A stretch of DNA of 64,000 nucleotides from Pseudomonas brenneri. GTDB lineage: Bacteria; Pseudomonadota; Gammaproteobacteria; Pseudomonadales; Pseudomonadaceae. The stretch is taken from contig NZ_VFIL01000001.1 in the NCBI RefSeq assembly GCF_007858285.1, positions 558,001 to 622,000 on the forward strand, in the 5' to 3' direction. Both the position numbers and the translations under genes were made by a program. Below are positions 35,273 through 43,184 of this stretch, piece by piece. The notes beneath the pieces were generated by a model, which searched no databases, was not told where the DNA came from, and worked only from the letters and a program-made list of their open reading frames with translations. How positions within the stretch are numbered: position 1 is the stretch's first letter; each line of letters begins with the position of its first letter.

Positions 35273-36466
35273 TCACGCCCCAGGCCCCAGGGGCAGGCAC
35301 ACTCGAAACAATGCGCCTTCGCCTATCCGACTCTCGACTTCAATAGTGCCACCGTGGGCCGCCACAATCTGCTCGGAAATAAACAGACCCAGGCCAAGCC
35401 CTGCCACCGCATGGTTGGCAGACACCCGCTCGAACTGCTGGAAAATTCGTCTCTGATTGTCTTCGCTGATGCCAATCCCGCGGTCCTGCACTTCAACCCG
35501 CGCCTCCTCATGTTCAACATACACTCGGACATCCACCGGGCTCTTGGCACCGTAGCGAAGGGCGTTGGTCAACAGGTTGGACACCACTTGCTCAATGCGA
35601 AACTCATCCCAATTACCCTCTACCGGCTGGGGCGCATCCAGTTGCACCGACGATTCGGCTGCCGCCACTTGCGGGGCAAAGTTCTCCAGCAGGTTGCGCA
35701 CCAGGTTCGCCAGGTCAAAATGCCCGGGGCGGATCGACAGCTTGCCGGTGCGGATCCGCGACACGTCGAGCATGTCCTCGATCAGGCGGATCAGGCTCTG
35801 GATCTGCCGCTCATCGCGGTCGACCATGGCGTGCATCTTGTCCAGGGTAAAGGCGGTAGCGTTGTTCCGGGCCAGGTGCATCTTGCGCAACTGGGTTTCC
35901 AGGATCAGACCGTTCAGGGGCGTACGCACCTCGTGGGCGACGATAGACATAAAGTCATCGCGCATGCGCACCGCCTGCTCCAGTTGCGCCTGGGTCGCCT
36001 GCAGGCGGTTGAGCAACAGTTCCTGCTCGCGCCGGCTCTGCTCCAGGGCTTCGACCTGCAACTTCATGGCCTTGCTCTGGCGAAACAGGTCGACAAATAC
36101 ATTGACCTTGCTCTTGACCGCATGGATATCCAGCGGCTTGTGCAGGAAGTCCACCGCGCCGCTCTCGTAGCCCTTGAAGGCATAGTTGAGCTCACGGCCT
36201 GCCGCGCTGACAAACACGATCGGGATGTTCTTGGTCTTTTCGGTACCGCGCATCATTTCGGCCAGTTCGAAGCCATTCATGCCGGGCATCTGCACGTCGA
36301 GAATCGCCATGGCGAACTCGTGCTCCAGCAGCAGCGACAAGGCTTCGTCGGCACTCAAGGCCTTGTAGACCTGACGGTCCTCGCGCTTGATCAGCGCTTC
36401 AAGGGCCAACAGGTTTTCCGGCAGATCGTCGACGATCAGCAGTTTGGCCTGGATAGTACTTAACAT
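35273..36466 (-). CDS. Receiver-histidine kinase (REC-HisKA-HATPase)
   Basis: A 397-residue cytosolic kinase with the receiver at the N-terminus: IVDDLPENLLALEALI, D57 in MAILDVQMPGMNGFELA, and K110 in DFLHKPLD. A coiled coil (about 130-165) leads to HisKA (SIVAHEVRTPLNGL, H178) and HATPase (NLLTNALRYG, DRGIGISEDN, GLGLGLFISEQIV). Such REC-HK proteins take phosphate from an upstream kinase and pass it on. The start overlaps the cheB stop by 7 bp, so it is translationally coupled. Confidence 0.92.
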   Translation of the reverse strand: MLSTIQAKLLIVDDLPENLLALEALIKREDRQVYKALSADEALSLLLEHEFAMAILDVQMPGMNGFELAEMMRGTEKTKNIPIVFVSAAGRELNYAFKGYESGAVDFLHKPLDIHAVKSKVNVFVDLFRQSKAMKLQVEALEQSRREQELLLNRLQATQAQLEQAVRMRDDFMSIVAHEVRTPLNGLILETQLRKMHLARNNATAFTLDKMHAMVDRDERQIQSLIRLIEDMLDVSRIRTGKLSIRPGHFDLANLVRNLLENFAPQVAAAESSVQLDAPQPVEGNWDEFRIEQVVSNLLTNALRYGAKSPVDVRVYVEHEEARVEVQDRGIGISEDNQRRIFQQFERVSANHAVAGLGLGLFISEQIVAAHGGTIEVESRIGEGALFRVCLPLGPGA

Positions 36467-37065
36467 GGGGAAGATTCCAGGGAAGCCAGCAAATCGCCAA
36501 TGCGGCTCAAGGTAAGGATATGGTCAGGTGTATGCAGCGCCAGGGCCGCCTTGGGCATTACGTCCACCCGCGCATCCGAAGGGTCCTGCACCACGGTGAT
36601 GCCGCCACGCTGTTTGACGTGGGTCAGGCCTCGCGCACCGTCCTGGTTGGCACCGGTCAGCAGGATTGCCAGCAGGTTCGGGCCATAGGCGTCGGCGGCA
36701 GACTCAAACAGATAGTCAATGGCCGGGCGCGAGTGATGAACGCGCTCTTCCTGGCTCAGCGACAGGCTGCGGTCGTGTTCCACTGATAAGTGATAGCCAG
36801 GGCCCGCAAAGTAGAGGGTACCGGGCTGGATCTGCTCCTTGTCCCGCGCTTCCACCACCGTCATCGCCACACGCCGGTCAAACACCTCGGCCAACTGGCT
36901 GCGGCGCTCATCCGGCAGGTGCAGCACGGCGATGATCGGCAGGCTGAACCCTGGCGCCAAGGCACCAAAAATGCTCAACAACGCCTCGACCCCTCCGGCT
37001 GATGCGCCAACGACAATGGCTTGGACACCCGGCACACGCGCCAGGCTGACAGCAGTTTCATTCAT
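36460..37065 (-). CDS. cheB: CheB-type protein-glutamate methylesterase, receiver-less
   Basis: A 201-residue stand-alone methylesterase domain without the usual CheB receiver. The catalytic triad is visible: S22 in GASAGGVEA, H49 in AVLHLPDERRS, D142 in LLTGANQDGARG; spacing matches that of CheB (Ser164/His190/Asp286). It starts 4 bp inside the end of cheR (ATGA) and is followed by an overlapping receiver-kinase. With no chemoreceptor near, the target may be a methylatable coiled coil in the neighbouring hybrid kinase. Without a receiver, its activity is probably controlled by protein contacts. Confidence 0.92.
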   Translation of the reverse strand: MNETAVSLARVPGVQAIVVGASAGGVEALLSIFGALAPGFSLPIIAVLHLPDERRSQLAEVFDRRVAMTVVEARDKEQIQPGTLYFAGPGYHLSVEHDRSLSLSQEERVHHSRPAIDYLFESAADAYGPNLLAILLTGANQDGARGLTHVKQRGGITVVQDPSDARVDVMPKAALALHTPDHILTLSRIGDLLASLESSPC

Positions 37066-37877
37066 GATTTGCGGTAGATCCGTTCTTGCTTGACCAAGGG
37101 TTCGAACTGTTTGCTGTAGGCGGAAAAATCCAGGGTTTCCTTACTGCCCAACACCAGGAAGCCGCGATGGCACAGTGACTCATGAAACAGTCCAAACGCC
37201 CGATCCTGCAACTTTTTATTGAAATAAATCAGAACGTTACGACATGAAATCAATTGTGTTTCCGAGAACACACTGTCGGTTGCCAGGCTATGGTCGGCAA
37301 ACGTCACGTTTTCCCGCAGGGTCTTGTCAAAGATCGCGTAATCGTAGGCCGCCGTGTAGTAGTCGGCAAACGACTGTTTCCCACCCGCCTGCTGATAATT
37401 GTGGGTATAGGCACGGACGTTTTCCAGGGAAAAAATCCCCTGCTTGGCCTTGTCCAGGGAGTTGGGGTTGATATCCGTGGCATAAATGATAGTGCGCTCG
37501 AGCAAACCCTCCTCACGCAACAAAATGGCCATGGAATACACTTCTTCCCCGGTACTGCAACCGGCGATCCAGATCTTGATCGACGGGTAAGTCTTGAGCA
37601 AAGGCACCACTTCCTGGCGAATCGCCAGGAAGTGCGACGGGTCGCGAAACATCTCGCTGACCGGGATAGTCAGAAACTGCAGCAACTGCATGAACGCCGT
37701 GGGATCGTGCAGCACCCGCTCCTGCAACGCCGAAATCGTCTTGCAGTCGAACTGGCGCAAGGCATGGGCCACGCGACGCTTGACCGAAGCCCCGGAGTAG
37801 TCACGAAAGTCATAGCTGTACTTGAGGTAAATCGCCTCGATCAGCAAGCGCAGTTCAATATCTGTACTTCGATCCAC
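37062..37877 (-). CDS. cheR: CheR-type protein-glutamate O-methyltransferase
   Basis: A 271-residue SAM-dependent methyltransferase of the CheR family. An N-terminal helical domain (YSYDFRDYSGASVKRRVAHAL) and the SAM-binding domain (IKIWIAGCSTGEEVYSMAILL, YATDINPNSLDKAKQG, LISCRNVLIYFNKKLQ) are clear. It methylates glutamates on coiled-coil signalling domains. It follows the big hybrid kinase by 15 bp and overlaps cheB. The pentapeptide-binding beta-subdomain of classical CheR is present in part (NVRAYTHNYQ region), so it might also act elsewhere, but the context points to the kinase. Confidence 0.93.
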   Translation of the reverse strand: MDRSTDIELRLLIEAIYLKYSYDFRDYSGASVKRRVAHALRQFDCKTISALQERVLHDPTAFMQLLQFLTIPVSEMFRDPSHFLAIRQEVVPLLKTYPSIKIWIAGCSTGEEVYSMAILLREEGLLERTIIYATDINPNSLDKAKQGIFSLENVRAYTHNYQQAGGKQSFADYYTAAYDYAIFDKTLRENVTFADHSLATDSVFSETQLISCRNVLIYFNKKLQDRAFGLFHESLCHRGFLVLGSKETLDFSAYSKQFEPLVKQERIYRKS

Positions 37878-37892
37878 TTAGTGTATTTCCAC

Positions 37893-40800
37893 TTAAATGC
37901 GTTCCATCTTGGGCAACCACACTCGAATCAGCGAGAACAGCCGGTCCAGGTCGATGGGCTTGGCCAGGTAATCGTTGGAGCCCGCTGCGAGGCAGCGCTC
38001 CTGATCGTCCTTCATCGCCTTGGCCGTCACCGCAATGATCGGCAACTTGCGCCAGCGCGGGTCCTGGCGGATCAAGGCGGTCGCCTCGTAGCCATCCATC
38101 TCCGGCATCATCACGTCCATCAACACCAGGTCGATATCCTCGACTTCATTGAGTCTTTCGATGGCTTCACGGCCATTACGGCCAATCACCACAATCGCCC
38201 CCTTGTGTTCCAGGGCGCTGGTAAGGGCGAAAATGTTGCGTACATCGTCGTCCACCAGCAACACCTTGCGGCCCTCGAAGACCTTGTCGCGGCTGCGGGC
38301 GGTCTTGAGCATCTTCTGCCGTTCCTGGGACAGCTGGGATTCGACTTTGTGCAAAAACAGTGTCACTTCGTCCAGCAACCGTTCAGGTGAACGGGCCCCC
38401 TTGATGATGATGGAACGCGAATACTTGCGCAGTTCCGCCTCTTCATCCCGGGTCAGGTTGCGCCCGGTATAGACAATCACCGGCGGGAACGAACAGATGT
38501 CCTCGGTGGCCATGCGCTTGAGCAACTCGTTGCCGAGCATGTCCGGCAACTTGAGATCGATGATCATGCAGTCGTATACCGTGCTGCGCAGCAGATCCAG
38601 GGCCTCCTGGGCGAAACCAACGGCGGTGATTTCAATGTCTTCGTCGCCGATCAGGCGGGCAATGCTGTCGCGCTGCAAATCGTCGTCTTCCACCAGCAGG
38701 ATGCGTTTGACCTTCTGCGTCAACTTGGCCTCCAGGCGCGCAAACACGTCCTTGAGTTCTTCGCGGGTGGTGGGCTTGACGGCATAACCGATGGCGCCCA
38801 TGTGCATGGCGGCTTCGACACGGTCCTCGACGGAAATCACATGCACCGGGATATGCCGGGTCTGGGCGTGCTCCTTGAGGCGTTGCAACACGGTGAGACC
38901 GGAGTGGTCCGGCAGACGCATGTCCAGCAGGATCGCATCGGGCAGGTACTGTTCGGCCAGGGTGTAGCCCTCGTCCGCACCGTGGGCCACCAGGCAGTGA
39001 TACCCCAGTTCGTGGGCCAGGTCGAAGAGGATCCGCGCAAAGTTCGGCTCGTCTTCCACCACCAGGATGCAGCGGGTGGTGAACGGGGCCAGTTCGCGGT
39101 CATCGGCAAATCGCGGGATCAACGCTTCGTCGGCCACCGGCAACGGCGACACCTTGATCGGTGCTACGGGTGCCGGAGCAATCACGGCTGCCCGCGGGCG
39201 CTCGATGGCGGGCGCGTCTTCATCGCGTTCAACGTACTGCTCCGGCAGCACCAGGGTAAAGATGCTGCCCTGGCCCGGCTCACTGGTGACGTTGATATAG
39301 CCGCCTAGCAAGGTGGCCAGGTCGCGGGAAATGGACAGCCCGAGACCGGTACCGCCATAACGGCGGTTGGTGGTGCCATCGGCCTGGCGGAAGGCTTCGA
39401 AGATGCTTTCCTGCTGGTCCGGGGCGATACCGATCCCCGAGTCGCGCACGGTAAAGGCAATACCCTCCCCCGGCTGGCGGGAAATGGTCAGGCTGACCTG
39501 GCCTTTCTCGGTGAACTTGACTGCATTGGACAGCAGGTTCTTGAGGATCTGCTCCAGGCGCTGACGGTCGGTGAACAACATCAGCGGCGCACCGGCCTGA
39601 ACCTCCACCTGGAATCCAAGCTTGCGATCCGCCGCCAATGGCTCGAACATCCCGCGCAAACCATCGGCCAGGCGTGCGACGCTGGTGTTTTCCGGGCGCA
39701 TATCGAGCTTGCCGGCCTCGACCTTGGCAATATCCAGAATGTCATTGATCAGGTTGAGCAGATCGTTGCCGGCCGAGTAGATCGACTCGGCAAACTTGAC
39801 CTGTTCGGCGCTGAGGTTTTCCTCGGAGTTCTCCGCCAGTAGCTTGGCCAGGATCAGCGAACTGTTGAGCGGCGTGCGCAACTCATGGGACATGTTGGCG
39901 AGGAACTCGGACTTGTACTTGCTGGAGCGCTGCAACTCATCGGCGCGGTCCTCCAGCTCGACCTGGGCGCGATTGAGCTCAACGTTCTTGCGGTCCATGG
40001 CATCGCGCTGGTCGGCGAGGACCTGGGTCTGCTCGGCCAATTGCTCGTTGGTCTGTTCCAGCTCCGCCTGCTGGGTTTCCAGGTGAGCCTGGGATTCCTT
40101 GAGGATGCGTGACTGCTCTTCCAGTTCCTCGTTGGCGGTCTTGAGCTCTTCCTGCTGCACTTGCAGCTCTTCATTGAGTTGCTGGGTCTCGGCCAGCACT
40201 TCCTGCAACCGCTGGCGATAGCGCGCGGCTTCAATGGAGGTGCCGATATTGCCGGCGATCAGCTCCAGCAGTTCCACATCACGCTCGTCCAGCGGGCGCA
40301 AGAAGCCCAGTTCAATCACCCCATTGACCCGATCGTCATCGCTGGTCGGCACCACCAACACGCTGCGCGGCGTACCGTCACCCAGACCGGAGCTGACCTT
40401 GAAGTAGTCCACCGGCACATCGTCCAGGCGAATCAGGCGGTGCTGCTGGGCGGCCTGGCCGACAATTCCCTCGTCGCGGTAGATCGCCTGTTCCTGCTGC
40501 TCCTGCTCCCGGGAGAAGCCATACGTAGCCACGCGCTTGAGACCGCCGTGTTCTTCACGCACATACAGGGCGGCCACCACCGAGCCCATGTATTGGGCAC
40601 AAAATTGCAGGATATTGCGCCCCAGCAGGTTCAGCGTCAGTTGGCCCAGCACCTGTTCAGCCAGTTCGGTCTGGCCGTTGCGCAGCCAGGCCTGCTGTTC
40701 CAGGCGCTTGGCGATCTTCATTTGCGACGCCAGGTTGGCGCTGTAGCTGTCGGACAGGACGACTAGGTTTTTTCTGCCTGCATACGCCAGAAAACCACTC

Positions 40801-41393
40801 AGGCCCAACACAAACAGCAAGTAAAGCGTCACGCTGAGCACAGTGGTGCGAGTGACGTCCTCATTGCGTTCGAGCCGGAACTGCTGCTCCATCGCAATCG
40901 CTGCATCGTATTCCTTGCGGATCTCGTCGGTCAGGCGCTTACCCCGCCCGGCTTTCACTGCGCCACGGTAATCGCCGTTCTGGCGTTGCAGGTCAATCAT
41001 CGTCTGGGCGTAGTTGTTCCACTCCAGTTGCAACGATTCCAGGCGCTTGAGGCGATCCACTTGCTGGGGGTTATCCGCGACCAGCGCCTGCAAATTGCGC
41101 AGATCGGCAATGATCCGTGGCTTGGCCACTTCATAAGGGTCAAGGAAATGCTCGTCGCCGGTAATCAGGAAACCACGCATGCCGGTTTCCTGGTCAACCG
41201 TCAGTTTCGCGGTTTCATTGAGGTTGTTGATCACCCGGTCCGTGTGCTCCACCCACTGGATCACCGACAACAGGTAGGTGATCAGGCACACGAAAAACAC
41301 CGCACTGATCACCCCCACACCGAGCGGCAGCGCTACGTTGCGGCTCAGGAGTTTGCGGAAACTGTTTTCATCGACTGACGAAGCGGGAGTCAT
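37893..41393 (-). CDS. CHASE3-GAF hybrid histidine kinase with three receivers
   Basis: A 1166-residue inner-membrane sensor. Order: TM1 (LGVGVISAVFFVCLITYLLSV), periplasmic CHASE3 domain (VDQETGMRGFLITGDEHFLDPY), TM2 (LSVTLYLLFVLGLSGFLAYA), GAF domain (about 255-390), a long Glu/Gln-rich coiled coil (about 390-500), HisKA (FLANMSHELRTPLNSSL), HATPase (GTGLGLSISRDLATLLGG), then three receivers with intact aspartates (ILLDMRLPDHSG, MIIDLKLPDMLG, VLMDVMMPEMDGY). The ATG at 41393 has AAGG ahead; a longer frame starts only with TTG. It is the first gene of the operon with cheR, cheB and two more phosphorelay genes. The coiled coil is a plausible CheR/CheB substrate. Confidence 0.93.
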   Translation of the reverse strand: MTPASSVDENSFRKLLSRNVALPLGVGVISAVFFVCLITYLLSVIQWVEHTDRVINNLNETAKLTVDQETGMRGFLITGDEHFLDPYEVAKPRIIADLRNLQALVADNPQQVDRLKRLESLQLEWNNYAQTMIDLQRQNGDYRGAVKAGRGKRLTDEIRKEYDAAIAMEQQFRLERNEDVTRTTVLSVTLYLLFVLGLSGFLAYAGRKNLVVLSDSYSANLASQMKIAKRLEQQAWLRNGQTELAEQVLGQLTLNLLGRNILQFCAQYMGSVVAALYVREEHGGLKRVATYGFSREQEQQEQAIYRDEGIVGQAAQQHRLIRLDDVPVDYFKVSSGLGDGTPRSVLVVPTSDDDRVNGVIELGFLRPLDERDVELLELIAGNIGTSIEAARYRQRLQEVLAETQQLNEELQVQQEELKTANEELEEQSRILKESQAHLETQQAELEQTNEQLAEQTQVLADQRDAMDRKNVELNRAQVELEDRADELQRSSKYKSEFLANMSHELRTPLNSSLILAKLLAENSEENLSAEQVKFAESIYSAGNDLLNLINDILDIAKVEAGKLDMRPENTSVARLADGLRGMFEPLAADRKLGFQVEVQAGAPLMLFTDRQRLEQILKNLLSNAVKFTEKGQVSLTISRQPGEGIAFTVRDSGIGIAPDQQESIFEAFRQADGTTNRRYGGTGLGLSISRDLATLLGGYINVTSEPGQGSIFTLVLPEQYVERDEDAPAIERPRAAVIAPAPVAPIKVSPLPVADEALIPRFADDRELAPFTTRCILVVEDEPNFARILFDLAHELGYHCLVAHGADEGYTLAEQYLPDAILLDMRLPDHSGLTVLQRLKEHAQTRHIPVHVISVEDRVEAAMHMGAIGYAVKPTTREELKDVFARLEAKLTQKVKRILLVEDDDLQRDSIARLIGDEDIEITAVGFAQEALDLLRSTVYDCMIIDLKLPDMLGNELLKRMATEDICSFPPVIVYTGRNLTRDEEAELRKYSRSIIIKGARSPERLLDEVTLFLHKVESQLSQERQKMLKTARSRDKVFEGRKVLLVDDDVRNIFALTSALEHKGAIVVIGRNGREAIERLNEVEDIDLVLMDVMMPEMDGYEATALIRQDPRWRKLPIIAVTAKAMKDDQERCLAAGSNDYLAKPIDLDRLFSLIRVWLPKMERI

Positions 41394-41616
41394 GGGCGTG
41401 CCTTGGCCAAGTACGGAAAAACCGGAAGTTTGCCCCAAAATCGACGACGACGGCTATGTTTCTGCCGTATTTCAACGACACACCGAGGACATTGGCCCTG
41501 ATTATTGGCACAATGCCCGCACCGTTTCGGGAACTTGCCGGGATCGACGCGACTCATTAGAGGATGGTCTTTCAGCTGATCAAGACCTGTACCTCCACTT
41601 CTTGGGAACCCTCATT

Positions 41617-41982
41617 ATGTCCGGCGAATCCACCATCCTTGTAGTCGAAGACGATGCCATCGTGCGCATGCTGATCGTCGATGTGCTCGAAGAACTGGAG
41701 TTCAAGGTGCTGGTGGCTGAACACGCCGAAGCTGCGCAGGCATTCATAGAAGACAGCGCAAAAGTGATCGACCTGATGATGACCGACTGGGGCCTGCCGG
41801 GTATGAATGGCAAGGAACTGGCGGAAAAAACCCGAGAACTGCGTCCAACCCTGCCCATCCTGCTTGCCAGTGGCTATGCCGAAAACATCGACTTGCCCGC
41901 GGGCGTGCAGATGATTGCCAAGCCGTTCTCCATCGACCAGTTGCGCGATAAAGTCAAAGGCATGCTGGGTACCCCCTTGTAG
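41617..41982 (+). CDS. Single-domain response regulator
   Basis: A 121-residue receiver with no output domain: acidic pocket ILVVEDDAIVR, phospho-acceptor Asp in LMMTDWGLPGMNGKELA, switch residue in ILLASGYAE, Lys in MIAKPFSIDQL. It is divergent from the hybrid kinase, 223 bp away. The ATG at 41617 follows GGGAA by 8 nt; a long open frame upstream overlaps the antisense of the kinase start and is not coding. Its TAG stop is supplied by a REP palindrome (ttgTAGgcgctgg). Confidence 0.9.
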   Translation: MSGESTILVVEDDAIVRMLIVDVLEELEFKVLVAEHAEAAQAFIEDSAKVIDLMMTDWGLPGMNGKELAEKTRELRPTLPILLASGYAENIDLPAGVQMIAKPFSIDQLRDKVKGMLGTPL

Positions 41983-42080
41983 GCGCTGGCTTGCCAGCGA
42001 TGGTCGCTAACGATGACCTGGGCCACTTGACACTACTCAGCGCCCTTTCCGGCGCCATCGCTGGCAAGCCAGTTCCTACA
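41978..42080. repeat. REP pair (inverted)
   Basis: Left copy ttgtaggcgctggcttgcca from 41977 and right copy ctggcaagccagttcctaca ending at 42080, about 55 bp apart. The core is of the ctggcttgccag subtype, as at 3164, 15837 and 58065. The left copy overlaps the stop codon of the response regulator gene. Confidence 0.86.
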
Positions 42081-42294
42081 GGTAAGCTGGTCCGCGCACT
42101 GGCTCTGCTAGACATATATCCCCGCAAAAACCGTGATTGCCCCCCACACGAAGTCATTAATTCATTCGAATGACTAGCGAGTCTGAATTTAGCTGCTAGC
42201 TTCAAACGACATGTCCTACAAGATATTTCGAATAAGGACCACCGGCAGCCCATACGAATCGCTATCGGGTCAGTGACCAAGGAACTGGGGAATC
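42081..42294 (+). promoter_or_regulatory. Upstream region of the envelope operon with overlapping inverted repeats
   Basis: No gene is visible between the REP pair and 42295. A perfect 12-bp palindrome TCATTCGAATGA lies at 42162-42173, and AGTCATT (42152-42158) is an additional inverted match to AATGACT (42169-42175). The flanks are AT-rich. This is the only sizeable non-coding region before the 13-kb locus that starts at 42295, so it is the likely promoter/operator. I could not place convincing -35/-10 boxes. Confidence 0.4.
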
Positions 42295-43089
42295 ATGATG
42301 TTCACGCCAGCGCGACTTCCGGCATTTATGTTGGCCTCTTTGCTGTTGCCCACGTTTGCTGCCCAGGCCGATAACGCCGACACAGCGAACAAGAGCAATA
42401 ACCCGCTCAACCTGGCGCCGGGGGCCAACCTGCAGGACTACTACACCCCCAAGTTGTACGACAGCGATGCCCATACCAATGACCTGTTGTTGCGCGGCAC
42501 GCTGCCCATTGCCCCGTCGGATTTTATCGGCGTGCCGCAACTGCTGCGCGCCACCCTGCCCCTGAGCACCCGACCTGATCCACACAGTGGCTACAGCACC
42601 GGTATCGGCGACCTGAACCTGTTCGATATTTTCCTGCTCAAGACCGATGGCGTGCAGTTGGGCATCGGCCCGCAGATAACTGCGCCGACCGCCGAGCACG
42701 ATGAACTGGGCACTGGCAAATGGCAGGCGGGCCTAGCCGCCATTGCCATCGACGCGTCGCCCCGTGGCCTGCTGGGCGCACTGGTGCAGTACCAAAGCTC
42801 GTTCGCCGGCGACCGGGACCGGGCGCACGTGGAAAGTGCCACTTTTCAACCGTTCATCATCCATAACCTGCCCAAGGGCTGGTACCTGCGCTCCACCGGC
42901 ACCTGGACCTTTGACCTGAAGAACGACACCCACTACATCCCCATCGGGCTCGGTGCAGGCAAGGCATGGAAAGCCGGCAGCAATATTCTCAACGCTTTTA
43001 TCGAGCCGCAGTGGACGGTGGCGCGCAAAGGCGATGGGTTGCCGCAGTTCACCCTGTTCGCCGGGATCAACGTCACTTTCGGTAAATAA
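42295..43089 (+). CDS. Outer-membrane barrel-like transporter protein (neuromedin U/Phenol_MetA_deg-like)
   Basis: A 264-residue exported protein with a Sec signal (LPAFMLASLLLPTFAAQA). The mature part alternates short amphipathic strands (SDFIGVPQLLRATLPLSTRP, GDLNLFDIFLLKTDGVQLGIGPQIT, FTLFAGINVTF) and ends in a hydrophobic/aromatic strand, as in outer-membrane beta-barrels annotated transporter or neuromedin U. GGGGAA precedes ATGs at 42295 and 42298. It opens a co-directional locus with a second such barrel at 44631. The cargo is unknown. Confidence 0.75.
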   Translation: MMFTPARLPAFMLASLLLPTFAAQADNADTANKSNNPLNLAPGANLQDYYTPKLYDSDAHTNDLLLRGTLPIAPSDFIGVPQLLRATLPLSTRPDPHSGYSTGIGDLNLFDIFLLKTDGVQLGIGPQITAPTAEHDELGTGKWQAGLAAIAIDASPRGLLGALVQYQSSFAGDRDRAHVESATFQPFIIHNLPKGWYLRSTGTWTFDLKNDTHYIPIGLGAGKAWKAGSNILNAFIEPQWTVARKGDGLPQFTLFAGINVTFGK

Positions 43090-43184
43090 CCACGATTTAG
43101 GCGGGCCCTGATTCACAATGCTGGCTTGGGCCTACTGGCCCTGTCTGCCAGTGGCGTAACGTATTGAAGGAAGGACGCACCAAC

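Noticed and set aside
41278..41616. Upstream extension of the response regulator at 41617
   Set aside because: The extra 113 codons overlap the antisense of the hybrid kinase start and show no receiver similarity; the ATG at 41617 has a ribosome-binding site and family start.
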